A stretch of 32,918 nt of DNA, taken from the NCBI GenBank assembly GCA_030604905.1, contig JAUVVA010000034.1:1-32918 (forward strand). Direction: 5' to 3'. Both the position numbers and the translations under genes were made by a program. The notes under the pieces are model-generated. The model was not told the DNA's origin. It did not search any database and worked only from the letters and a program-made list of their open reading frames with translations. The stretch comes from Verrucomicrobiota bacterium. GTDB taxonomy: Bacteria; Verrucomicrobiota; Verrucomicrobiia; Opitutales; Opitutaceae. Of this stretch, positions 7,818 to 15,539 are shown piece by piece; position 1 is the stretch's first letter, and every line of letters begins with the position of its first letter.

Positions 7818-9818
7818 TCAGTAAAGCGCGCGCGCGCGCGAGCCCATGTCGGAGGGCGCGGGGCCATCCTCCTCTTCGTCCGGATCGTCGAGGCGGAGCA
7901 GAAAAACCAGGCCGCTGGCGACGCGGCCGACTGGGCGGTCGGAGCCCCAGGCGGGGGCGTTCAGTCCGGGTGGGGGGCGCTTGGTGCCGTCTGGGGGGGC
8001 GGAGCGATGCTCGCCTACCACGATGAAGCCGCCGGGCAGGGGGAGGACGTGGCGCGGGCGGGACTCGTCGTCGCCGCCCTTGCCGGTTTCGCGGTCCCAT
8101 GGGCCGCGGAGCAGGGTGGAGTAGTCGAGGCGGGTGAGATCGGAGTCGTAGAGGCGGGCGAAGTGGGCCCAGGCGGAGCGGCCTTCGGAGGGTTTTACGT
8201 TTTCGATGAGCGCGTTGCTTGTCGTGTAGGGGCGGCGACCGATGCCGAGGATGAGGGGGCGGCCGCTGGCGTCCACTTCGAGGTGCTCCACGCGGGTGGT
8301 GGTTTGCCGGGTCCATCCTTCGTTGGGCCGGGGCCAGCCGGCCAGGAGGCCGGTGGGATGGGGGCGGCCAAGGTTTGGAGCCCCTTCGGCGAGTTCGGCG
8401 ATCCAGGTGGCTCGGTAGATTTTGCCGTTGTCGATACCGTAGGCGCCGAGCCAGCTCACGTGGACGTCGCCGCTGTTGTGCAACTGGTCGAGAAAGCCGG
8501 CGCGGCCGCGGTTGCGCACGAGGGTGGATGCGCGCCAGAAATTGATCACCCCGCCGCCGTGGGCGCGGGCGACGAAGAGGATGCGGTTGTTCACCGGATC
8601 AAGCGCGACCTGGTCGACGTATTGATCCGGCGGGGAGTTTATCTCGGTGCCGGGCGCGTCTTTTTTATCGCCGATGCGCTCGACCTCCTTGTAGCCGCGA
8701 GCCCACCAGACGAGGCGGCCCTCGGCGTCGAGTCGGATGAAGGCGGGCTCGAAGTCGGGGTGACCGGAGGGAAGGCGCGTCTGGGTGGAGGTGCCGAAGT
8801 AGAGCGAGTTGTCGCGCCGGTCGATGAGGAGCGAGCTCACGCGCTGCGTGGTGCCGACGGCGCGGTAGCCGGTGTAGCCTCGCCCGCGGGTGTCCTCCGG
8901 TCCGGTGAAGTAGTAGTCGTCGGGGAAGCGGCCCTTGCGGCCGGGATTGTCGTTTTCATCCGCTTGGCGATGATCGAAGTCGGCTTGTGTCTTGGATCGG
9001 AGGCTGCCCACGCGGCCGGGCTTGAGGGGGAGGAAGGATTGATTGTTTTCGTTATGCCAGCCGGGCAGGCCACCCCGGCGCCCATCGGGCTCCAGCAGCC
9101 GGAGCGCGGACCAATTTGCGGAGTAGGGCGCTCCTTCGGCGTAGATGACGCGGCCATCGGAGCGCACATCCCAAGGCTGGCGACGGGCGTAATCGCCCTC
9201 GGCGGGCGCGCCGGACTTGGGGATGTGAGTGGCGGGGGCGGGCACGAAATGCAGCCAGGGAAGCTGCGCGGGGGTGGAGGCCGTGGGGGCCGTGTCGGGC
9301 GGGGTGGGCGGCTCGAGCGAAGGCAGGCGGGTGATCCAGTAGCCGTCGGATTCGCCGGTGAGGTTTGGATAGCGTCCGCTCGCGTAGATCTCCCCGAGGG
9401 GGCCGCCGGGGCCGCCGGTGCTGCGCAGGCGTGTGATTTCATCGAGGGCGCCGGGCGCGAAGTGGTAAACCATGCGAATCTGGCGCAGGTCGGGAGAAAG
9501 ACGAAGCAGCAGGGCGATCCGGCTTCCGCCGCCGACATGGGGGGCGCCGGCGGGGGGGGCCAGCAGCTGCCGCGGTGCCGGCGAGGTCCAATCCAAGGAG
9601 ACGGTCGAGCCCGCGACGAGCAGCTCCCCGCTGTCGAGGCGGAGCGCGGAGGCGAAGCGGGTGTCGGTGGCATCGCCCGCGAAAAACACTCGGTTGCGCT
9701 CCACCTGGCGCGGGGAGGCGGGCGCGCCGACGGCGAGGGCGGAGAGGCAGGTCGTGATGAGAATGGCGGCGCGTAGGGGGGGAGGGGTGCGCCTAGGGTC
9801 GATTAGCTTGCGAATCAT
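7818..9818 (-). CDS. Secreted protein of unknown family, possibly a beta-propeller
   Basis: No family was recognised with confidence. From the ATG at 9818 the product has 666 residues and begins with a signal peptide (basic MIRKLIDPRR, core LRAAILITTCLSALAV, cleavage near GAPA). In-frame ATGs at 9842 and 9872 would lengthen the N-region; the one at 9872 lies inside candidate operator site C, so it is unlikely. The body has repeated strand-turn-strand patterns such as ALRLDSGELLVAGST, SSLLIDRRDNSLYFGTST, VALDPVNNRILFVA and PLPGGFIVVGE, which resemble propeller blades. The C-terminus is acidic (DDPDEEEDG) and ends in codons drawn from a GC dinucleotide run. It is divergent from the GH52 gene, which suggests co-regulation and a possible extracytoplasmic role in the same pathway. 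Confidence 0.75.
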   Translation of the reverse strand: MIRKLIDPRRTPPPLRAAILITTCLSALAVGAPASPRQVERNRVFFAGDATDTRFASALRLDSGELLVAGSTVSLDWTSPAPRQLLAPPAGAPHVGGGSRIALLLRLSPDLRQIRMVYHFAPGALDEITRLRSTGGPGGPLGEIYASGRYPNLTGESDGYWITRLPSLEPPTPPDTAPTASTPAQLPWLHFVPAPATHIPKSGAPAEGDYARRQPWDVRSDGRVIYAEGAPYSANWSALRLLEPDGRRGGLPGWHNENNQSFLPLKPGRVGSLRSKTQADFDHRQADENDNPGRKGRFPDDYYFTGPEDTRGRGYTGYRAVGTTQRVSSLLIDRRDNSLYFGTSTQTRLPSGHPDFEPAFIRLDAEGRLVWWARGYKEVERIGDKKDAPGTEINSPPDQYVDQVALDPVNNRILFVARAHGGGVINFWRASTLVRNRGRAGFLDQLHNSGDVHVSWLGAYGIDNGKIYRATWIAELAEGAPNLGRPHPTGLLAGWPRPNEGWTRQTTTRVEHLEVDASGRPLILGIGRRPYTTSNALIENVKPSEGRSAWAHFARLYDSDLTRLDYSTLLRGPWDRETGKGGDDESRPRHVLPLPGGFIVVGEHRSAPPDGTKRPPPGLNAPAWGSDRPVGRVASGLVFLLRLDDPDEEEDGPAPSDMGSRARALY
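7826..7840. repeat. Alternating GC dinucleotide run
   Basis: Fifteen bases of strict GC alternation lie in the last codons of the secreted protein gene, 6 bp from its stop codon. Such runs can slip in replication, and a slip here would change only the extreme C-terminus. Confidence 0.75.
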
Positions 9819-9857
9819 GACGTGGTCCGACGGGGACAACATTGGATTGCGGAAAAT

Positions 9858-9874
9858 AATTAAACGTTCCACTT
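9858..9874. promoter_or_regulatory. Candidate LacI-type operator, site C
   Basis: The plus strand reads AATTAAACGTTCCACTT, with a central AACGTT. It lies in the short divergent region between the secreted protein gene (start 9818) and the GH52 gene (start 9891), so it could control both. It departs from the ACGTnnAAG consensus at two core-flanking bases, making it the weakest of the set. Confidence 0.35.
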
Positions 9875-9890
9875 AAAATGCTCACTATTC

Positions 9891-12020
9891 ATGAAGCCCC
9901 TGTCTCCCTGGTTCAACGCCCACCATTCCCCCATCGGCGCCTTCGCCACCTTCACGCTCGGCCAACCGGGAGCGCGCGGGGGCTTCGGCCTCGAGCGCGG
10001 CGGGCCGGCGGACGAGGACGTCTATGTGGCGGTGGAGGACCGCGAGGGCGGCGGATTTCATGCGCTGCCCTTTTTCGGCCCGGCGGCGGACGACGCCGCA
10101 CGCTACGACGTGGAGGCGGCCGCGCACGCCGCCGGAGTGACCGAGGCGGCTGCGCCGGCTTTCCGGCCCTTCGCGACCGCGGAGGTGGCGCGGGATTTCG
10201 GCGCGGCTCGCGATACCTGGCGCGCCGGCGACCTGGAGTTTTCGGTGCACACGCAGGTGGTGTCGGTGCCCGATCCGGCCGATCCGAAAGCCGACCAGGC
10301 CGCCCTGCGCGACGCCCTCGTGCCTGCGGTGTGGGCCGAGCTGACGATCGACAACCGCGGCGGCGCGCGCCCGCGGCGCGGCTTCTTCGGCTTCGCGGGC
10401 AAGGATCCCTACACCTTCATGCGCACCTGGACGGGTGAGGGCTTCGTCGCGGCGGGGCAGGGCGGACAGGTCGCGATCTTCGCGGCGGCCGAGCCCGGCG
10501 TGTCGCCCGCGCAGGGCTTCACCCCGGCCAAGCTGCTCGCGCCGGAGCACCCGGCCAACGCCCGCTTCGGGCTCGGCGCGGTCGGCGGCATCGTGATCAC
10601 GGCCGCGCCCGACGAGCGGCGCACGGTGCGCTTCGCGTTGGCGTTTTACCGCGGCGGTGTGGTCACGACCGGGCTCGCCACGCGATACCTCTACACGCGC
10701 TGGTTCGCCGACCTCGACGCGGTGGGCCGCCACGCGCTCGCGATGGCGGAGCGCGTCATCGCCGCTTCGGCCGCGCCCGCCGCGCTGGCGGGCTTCGAAA
10801 AACTCGCGCCCGACCGCGCCTTCCAACTGGCCCACGCGATTCGCAGCTACTACGGCAGCAGCGAGCTGCTGGAGACGCTCGAGGGCGAGCCCTTCTGGGT
10901 CGTGAACGAGGGCGAATACCGCATGATGAACACCTTCGACCTCACGGTGGATCATCTCTTCTTCGAACTGCGGATGAACCCCTGGGCCGCGCGCAACCAG
11001 CTCGACTGGTTCATGCGCCGCTACCGCTACACCGACGAGGTCGTGTGCCCGAAGACGAAGGCGCGTTTCCCCGGCGGCGTGAGCTTCACCCACGACATGG
11101 GCATCGCCAACAGCTTCAGCCCGCCGGAGCACTCCGCCTACGAGCTGACGGGCCTGCACGGTTGCTTCTCGCACATGACGCACGAGCAGCTGGTCAACTT
11201 TGTCCTCTGCGCGAGCGCCTATCTGCACGAGGTCGGCGACGCGGCCTGGGCGCAGCAGGTCGCGGCCACGCTCGCCGAGTGTCAGGCGAGTTTGCTCGCC
11301 CGCGACGATCCCGAGCCCGCGCGGCGCAACGGCATCATGGGCTTCGACAGCTCGCGCTGCGACGGCGGCAGCGAGATCACCACCTACGACAGCCTCGACG
11401 CCTCGCTCGGCCAGGCGCGCAACAACCTCTACCTCGCGGTCAAGACCTGGGCCGCCTACCTCGCGCTCGAGGCTTTTTGGAAACTTCGCTCCGAGCCCGG
11501 CCTCGCCGACGAGGCCTCCGCCCAGGCGGTGCGCGCCGCCACCGCCATCCTCGGCGTCGGCGCCGCCGGCCCGGCCCTCCCGGCCGTGCTCTTCGAGGGC
11601 GTGGACAGCGCGATCATCCCGGCCGTGGAAGGCCTCGTCTTCCCGTGGCGCTTCGGCCGACGCGACGTGTTTGCCGGCGACTCGGTGCATGCCCGGCTCG
11701 TGGCGCGACTGCGCGCCCACCTCGTGCACGTGCTCGACCCGAAGAACGGCCTCTGCCGCTTCGCCGACGGCGGCTGGAAACTCAGCTCCACCAGCAACAA
11801 CTCCTGGCTCTCGAAGATCTACCTCTGCCAGGCCGTGGCCGAGCAGATCCTCGAGGTGCGTGACGCCGCCGAGGACGCCCGCGCCGACGCCGCGCACGTG
11901 GCCTGGCTCGTGCACCCGAAGAACGCCTACTTCGCGTGGAGCGACCAGATGCTCTCCGGCATCGCCTGCGGCTCGAAGTATTACCCGCGCGGCGTCACCG
12001 CCATCCTCTGGCTGGGCTGA
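9891..12020 (+). CDS. Beta-xylosidase, glycoside hydrolase family 52
   Basis: The 709-residue protein matches the GH52 pattern end to end: N-terminal FNAHHSPIGAFATFTLGQPG, DPYTFMRTW, AHAIRSYYGSSELLE, WVVNEGEYRMMNTFDLTVDH, GCFSHMTHEQLVNFVLCAS, GSEITTYDSLDASLGQARNN, STSNNSWLSKIYLCQ and the C-terminal SGSKYYPRGVTAILWL. By recalled alignment with the Geobacillus stearothermophilus enzyme (about 705 residues, catalytic Glu335 and Asp495), the nucleophile is Glu340 and the acid/base Asp500, with the same 160-residue spacing. GH52 enzymes release xylose from the non-reducing end of xylo-oligosaccharides with retention. There is no signal peptide, so it is cytoplasmic. It is followed after 23 bp by a GH29 gene, an evident two-gene operon, and is divergent from a secreted protein gene. 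Confidence 0.95.
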   Translation: MKPLSPWFNAHHSPIGAFATFTLGQPGARGGFGLERGGPADEDVYVAVEDREGGGFHALPFFGPAADDAARYDVEAAAHAAGVTEAAAPAFRPFATAEVARDFGAARDTWRAGDLEFSVHTQVVSVPDPADPKADQAALRDALVPAVWAELTIDNRGGARPRRGFFGFAGKDPYTFMRTWTGEGFVAAGQGGQVAIFAAAEPGVSPAQGFTPAKLLAPEHPANARFGLGAVGGIVITAAPDERRTVRFALAFYRGGVVTTGLATRYLYTRWFADLDAVGRHALAMAERVIAASAAPAALAGFEKLAPDRAFQLAHAIRSYYGSSELLETLEGEPFWVVNEGEYRMMNTFDLTVDHLFFELRMNPWAARNQLDWFMRRYRYTDEVVCPKTKARFPGGVSFTHDMGIANSFSPPEHSAYELTGLHGCFSHMTHEQLVNFVLCASAYLHEVGDAAWAQQVAATLAECQASLLARDDPEPARRNGIMGFDSSRCDGGSEITTYDSLDASLGQARNNLYLAVKTWAAYLALEAFWKLRSEPGLADEASAQAVRAATAILGVGAAGPALPAVLFEGVDSAIIPAVEGLVFPWRFGRRDVFAGDSVHARLVARLRAHLVHVLDPKNGLCRFADGGWKLSSTSNNSWLSKIYLCQAVAEQILEVRDAAEDARADAAHVAWLVHPKNAYFAWSDQMLSGIACGSKYYPRGVTAILWLG

Positions 12021-12043
12021 CACGCCTCGTGCCGCTCCCTTCC

Positions 12044-13300
12044 ATGTCCTCCCCGGAAATCCCCTCGCGCCTCGCGCGCTTCGAATCCCTCGCTTACGGC
12101 CTCTTCCTGCACTGGGGCCTCTACTCCTGCGCCGAGCGCGGCGAGTGGTATTGGCAGCACCGCAAGCCCGCGCGCGCCGACTACCTCGCGCTCTTCGATC
12201 GCTTCGACGCGCGCGACTTCGACGCCCGCGCCATCGTGCGCCGCGCCAAGGCGGCCGGCATGCGCTACGTGTGCCTCACCACCCGCCACCACGAGGGCTT
12301 CTCGCTCTTCGATACCCGCGGCCTCAACGCCTTCGACGCACCGCACAGCCCGGCCGGCCGCGACCTCGTGGCCGAATTTTCCGCGGCCTGCGAGGCCGAG
12401 GGCATGGGAAAGTTTTTCTACCACACCACCATCGACTGGTGGCACGAGGCCTTCGACGCGCCTGGCCGTTGGCAGGAGTATCTCGACTACCTCAACGCCT
12501 CCGTCGAGATCCTCGCAACGTGCTACGGCCGCGTGGACGGCTTTTGGTTTGATGGCAACTGGTGGCGCAAGGATCGCGATTGGCGGGAGGACGCGCTCTA
12601 CGAAGTCGTCCGTCGTCACCAGCCCGAGGCCATCATCGTGAACAACTCCAGCACGGGCGCGCTCGGCCGCGTGGCGCACCCGATGGTGGACATCGCCACC
12701 TTCGAGCAAGGCGCGCCCAAGGCCGTCGCCGCCGCGGGCGGGCGCTACCTGGCGCGCGAACGCTGCGAGACCTTCAATTCCCACTGGGGCGTGTCGTCGC
12801 GCGACTTTTCGATGAAGAGCCCGGCCGAGATCATTCGCATCCTCGCCGAGTGCCGGCGCTACGGAGCGAATCTCCTGCTCAACATCGGCCCGAAGCCCGG
12901 AGGCGCGCTGCCCGCCTACGAGGCGGCCTCGCTCGACGTCGTGGGAGAGTGGATACGCATCTGCGGCGGCTCGATCTACGAGGGCCGCCCCGCGCCCGTG
13001 CTCTGCCGCGGGGAGGATTTCGTGCTGCGCGATCGCGGCGACGGGGCGCTGCACTACTTCGCGCACCACCTCGAGATCACCGACAACGTGCACCTGCACC
13101 ACGGCGAGCCGGGCCGCGGCCTGCGCACGATCCAGGGCGAGCTGCCGACGATCGGCCGCGTCGCTTGGGTGGACAACGGCGAGGAGCTGGCCTTCTCGCA
13201 GGATGTGGCGCGGGGCATCTTGACCTTCGACGCGACGGCGCACCCCTATGGCGAGCAGCGCGTGGTGCGCGTGGCACGCCTGGAGCCGGTTCGCTGCTAA
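12044..13300 (+). CDS. Alpha-L-fucosidase-like glycoside hydrolase, family GH29 (second copy)
   Basis: The product has 418 residues from the ATG at 12044; an in-frame ATG at 11936 lies inside the GH52 gene and is rejected. GH29 motifs seen are GLFLHWGLYS (19-28), TTRHHEGFSLFD (79-90), KFFYHTTIDWW (133-143), the nucleophile motif GFWFDGNWW with Asp170, VNNSSTGALG and NLLLNIGPKPGGALP. A short beta domain closes the protein. There is no signal peptide. It is only moderately similar to the GH29 protein at 5330-6658, with a different loop around the active site (FDGNWW against YDGG), so the two probably act on different linkages. Coupling to a GH52 beta-xylosidase points to a fucosylated or otherwise decorated xylose-containing oligosaccharide. 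That substrate is inferred. Confidence 0.88.
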   Translation: MSSPEIPSRLARFESLAYGLFLHWGLYSCAERGEWYWQHRKPARADYLALFDRFDARDFDARAIVRRAKAAGMRYVCLTTRHHEGFSLFDTRGLNAFDAPHSPAGRDLVAEFSAACEAEGMGKFFYHTTIDWWHEAFDAPGRWQEYLDYLNASVEILATCYGRVDGFWFDGNWWRKDRDWREDALYEVVRRHQPEAIIVNNSSTGALGRVAHPMVDIATFEQGAPKAVAAAGGRYLARERCETFNSHWGVSSRDFSMKSPAEIIRILAECRRYGANLLLNIGPKPGGALPAYEAASLDVVGEWIRICGGSIYEGRPAPVLCRGEDFVLRDRGDGALHYFAHHLEITDNVHLHHGEPGRGLRTIQGELPTIGRVAWVDNGEELAFSQDVARGILTFDATAHPYGEQRVVRVARLEPVRC

Positions 13301-13813
13301 TCGGTCGGTTGATTGAGCCAATTAAAGCGAAGAGTCGCCAAAGTCCGCGGAGACCGAAGAGAGTCACGAACGCCGGCCTCGGGGCAGCTTGTCAAAAGTC
13401 AAGGTATGAATTCTTTGGCTCGGCTTCGCGGCTGGGTTGGTGACCGCGCGCAGCGTCGCCCGGGGCTTGTCCCCGGGCGAGCGCGCGGGCACCGCGAGCG
13501 CCCGGCACTCTGCCGGGCGCAGCGGGGTCCCCGCCGGTCCACCTCAGCCGGGCGCCGACTCGTGGACCGGGAGCGCAGCGGACGGACCATGTGACGGCGA
13601 CGGCGCGGGCAGCGGAGCGTCGCTTCTACGCGGCATTCTTGCCGCGTGGCCGGCCCGGCGGGGTTACACTCGAGCGGACGGAGTCCCGCGAATGCGGGAC
13701 GGAGGAGCACGCAGAGGGCGTGACAGCGGCTTGCCGCTGGCGCGACCTCTGCCGCTTGGTTCCGTTGTTTTCGGGAGCGCGAGCGAACGCAGGAACCACG
13801 AGCCTCGTGAGCG
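13301..13813. other. 513-bp gene-free stretch, largely a hairpin array
   Basis: No convincing coding region is seen on either strand between the ends of the plus-strand GH29 gene and the minus-strand secreted-protein gene. The first 140 bp look unremarkable. From about 13457 onward the stretch is filled with short perfect inverted repeats. It separates the GC-rich catabolic cluster from the AT-richer island. Confidence 0.75.
13457..13739. repeat. Array of six short perfect hairpins
   Basis: Six perfect stems occur in 283 bp. H1 arms CGCCCGGGG/CCCCGGGCG (13457-13465, 13471-13479). H2 arms GCGCCCGGCA/TGCCGGGCGC (13498-13507, 13511-13520). H3 arms CCGGTCCAC/GTGGACCGG (13534-13542, 13562-13570). 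H4 arms ACGCGGCA/TGCCGCGT (13628-13635, 13640-13647). H5 arms GTCCCGC/GCGGGAC (13683-13689, 13694-13700). H6 arms CAGCGG/CCGCTG (13724-13729, 13734-13739). Most are bordered by GAGCG or CAGCG, and AGCGGACGGA occurs both between H3 and H4 and just before H5. This looks like REP-type repeats or a structured RNA rather than a single terminator. Confidence 0.7.
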
Positions 13814-14689
13814 TCAGGCCTTGGGCTTCTTGCGCGCTAGGAACATCGCGCCGGCCGCGAGTATTATCAACCCGACGATCCACCAAACGGGATTTGTTTT
13901 TGCGGCGGGCGCTGGCTCCGTCGCCGGCGTGGGCATCGGCGCCGCCACGGACAATTTGACCGGCTCAGGCTTGGGTTCAGACGGCAGCGGCGCGGGTGCT
14001 TCCGGTGGGCTCGGATCTTCCGGGGGCTTTGATGCTGCACTCGGCGGACGCACTAAATTATATTCTCCCGCTTCTATATGCGCGGCATTCTCAGCCCAAA
14101 AGGCGCGGATATCTCTAAGATATAAATCGGGACGATAATCTTTGTGGCGTGACTTAATGTCCTTGGCCCAAGTAACTACTTCGGGCGAAAAGAAACCCGA
14201 GTATTCTAGAATTCGCAAAAAAGTGAATGCATTTCCAAATGGGACTTCGTATGCGCCCCAAGTTTCAGCAGGGATTGAAACTATTGAACCTTCTTGATTT
14301 AAATCAGGGCCCATCACGCTCAGGAGAGCGGGGTGATTAATCCTGCTAATACCATGGACAAAAAGTTGCGCCTTAAACGTATTGCTCGATTGTTCGCGAA
14401 AGGAGGTGTATATGGATTGAATAGTTTCCTTGTCACCCAAGTTGGCAAGTAGCCGCCAAGCATCACCAGGAGAAAGCCCTTTATCCCCCCAAGTATAGGG
14501 AACGCTTAAGTTCTTCAAAAATGCGATTGCCTCAACTTTCGATGCAAGGTGCTCATCCAACCTGCGTGCCGTAGCAGTGCCGCCTCCGGTCGCGAGGTAT
14601 AATTCATTAAGATCCTCATTTGATGGCACGGCGCCAAATAAAGAATACGAGCTGAGGAAGAGGACAGCGGGAAAGATGAGCGATTTCAC
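13814..14689 (-). CDS. Secreted, C-terminally membrane-anchored protein, function unknown (island paralogue 1)
   Basis: No known family was recognised. The 291-residue product has a signal peptide (MKSLIFPAVLFLSSYSLFGA), a mostly helical domain to about residue 195 containing LLANLGDKETIQSIY, and a conserved DIRAFWAENAAHIEAGEY block. A proline/alanine/glutamate-rich linker follows, then one C-terminal transmembrane helix with a basic tail (NPVWWIVGLIILAAG, tail ARKKPKA). It is paralogous to the protein at 15553-16371. Their N-terminal halves have diverged while the block before the linker and the linker itself are nearly identical. Its DNA is clearly AT-richer than the flanking GC-rich genes, which suggests transfer. 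It is the last gene of the minus-strand island cluster and ends beside the hairpin array. Confidence 0.78.
   Translation of the reverse strand: MKSLIFPAVLFLSSYSLFGAVPSNEDLNELYLATGGGTATARRLDEHLASKVEAIAFLKNLSVPYTWGDKGLSPGDAWRLLANLGDKETIQSIYTSFREQSSNTFKAQLFVHGISRINHPALLSVMGPDLNQEGSIVSIPAETWGAYEVPFGNAFTFLRILEYSGFFSPEVVTWAKDIKSRHKDYRPDLYLRDIRAFWAENAAHIEAGEYNLVRPPSAASKPPEDPSPPEAPAPLPSEPKPEPVKLSVAAPMPTPATEPAPAAKTNPVWWIVGLIILAAGAMFLARKKPKA
13868..14110. repeat. Direct repeat copy 1, shared paralogue 3' module
   Basis: This stretch encodes the DIRAFWAENAAH block, the proline-rich linker and the start of the anchor of paralogue 1. It matches 15540-15789 at the nucleotide level far better than the rest of the two genes do, with small indels in the linker. 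Confidence 0.75.
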
Positions 14690-14800
14690 AGCAAAGGTTT
14701 AAGCTTACGGCGTGATTGATCTTTGCTCGCTTCTAAAATTCAGCTCCTCCCGGAACAACTTCTGAGCGAGCGGCTATCGGATTGAGGTGCTAAAAGAAAA

Positions 14801-15055
14801 TCAATAAACAACGCCCCGGCCCCTTTGGCGCGCCCTAAGAATCTCGACCATGGCCACGGGTTCGCCATCTATGTCTTGAGGCTGGATCAAGTTGTTCTTC
14901 CTAGCCGCTGGCCTCACCTGTGTGAGCTGATCCGGCGTTACCCCAAAAATCACTCCCGCCGGGACCATTTCCCTGTAAAAGGTTTCAGGCGAGGCCACGC
15001 CACTCGCCGCAGCGAACATGAATAGAACGCAGGCGATAATAACGATTTTTGCCAT
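14801..15055 (-). CDS. Small secreted protein, function unknown
   Basis: The 84-residue product opens with a clear signal peptide (MAKIVIIACVLFMFAAASG, cleavage near VASP), followed by a short polar, basic mature part with no recognised motif (VTPDQLTQVRPAARKN, EILRARQRGRG). Its ATG lies one base after the stop codon of the preceding gene (15057), which indicates translational coupling within an operon. It belongs to the AT-richer island. No homologue is recalled, and the function is unknown. Confidence 0.65.
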   Translation of the reverse strand: MAKIVIIACVLFMFAAASGVASPETFYREMVPAGVIFGVTPDQLTQVRPAARKNNLIQPQDIDGEPVAMVEILRARQRGRGVVY

Positions 15056-15056
15056 T

Positions 15057-15362
15057 TTAGCGTGCCTTAGTCCAGAATCCTTGCGAGTCGCATTTCAATA
15101 CTGGATCGTTATCCAAATGAACGGTCGCGCCGCCCGCATCATCCCATTCAATCCGGGCTGTTTGTGCTGTGAAGCTCTCTCCCTGATACGTCTGCGCACT
15201 GAACAACACTGAGGAGCCGAATTGGTAATACTCAAACCGATAGCGAGGATTGTCGTCCGGAAAAATAGATAACGGCACGGCCCAAAATGGAGCCGATGAT
15301 GGGAGTTTCCTGACTATGATTTTGGACTTTTTATGCATTTGTGTCCACTCGCTACTTTCCAT
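15057..15362 (-). CDS. Hypothetical protein, probably the 3' part of a split gene
   Basis: This open part encodes 101 residues starting MESSEWTQMHKKSK, with no recognised family. The body is beta-rich (YRFEYYQFGSSVLFSAQTYQ, ARIEWDDAGGATVHLDNDP). Upstream in the same frame, separated by six codons and one TAA stop (15383-15381), lies a 25-codon segment that looks exactly like a signal anchor (15381-15458). The simplest reading is one original gene from 15458 to 15057 encoding a membrane-anchored protein, now interrupted by a nonsense mutation. Alternatives are re-initiation at 15362 to give a cytoplasmic form, or a base error in the sequence. It is coupled downstream to the small secreted protein gene at 15055. 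Confidence 0.6.
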   Translation of the reverse strand: MESSEWTQMHKKSKIIVRKLPSSAPFWAVPLSIFPDDNPRYRFEYYQFGSSVLFSAQTYQGESFTAQTARIEWDDAGGATVHLDNDPVLKCDSQGFWTKAR

Positions 15363-15380
15363 TTTTGAGCCACTTCGCCA

Positions 15381-15458
15381 TTAAAGCCAAATAGCCGTGT
15401 AGCCAGCACTCAGCACGGCAATAGCGGTGACCACCATTCGAAGTTTCCTTGATTTCAT
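15381..15458 (-). pseudogene. Signal-anchor segment cut off by a TAA, 5' part of a split gene
   Basis: The ATG at 15458-15456 opens 25 codons beginning MKSRKLRMVV and continuing through the hydrophobic run TAIAVLSAGYTAIWL to a TAA at 15383-15381. An AGAAG sequence 11 bases upstream of the ATG could serve as ribosome binding site. The segment is in frame with the 101-codon gene that follows, with only six codons (WRSGSK) between. The basic-then-hydrophobic composition is typical of a signal anchor and unlikely in random DNA. It could instead be a stand-alone leader-like peptide. Confidence 0.5.
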
Positions 15459-15539
15459 CGAAAATAAATCTTCTGACGATTTGATTTGCGAAGAATTCCT
15501 TCACTGGCCTTTTCGCTCGTATCCCATCGTAAATCCACA

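Noticed and set aside
13437..14138. Plus-strand open frames through the hairpin array
   Set aside because: Their translations are low-complexity and run antisense into the paralogue gene. The palindromes explain the region better than coding does.
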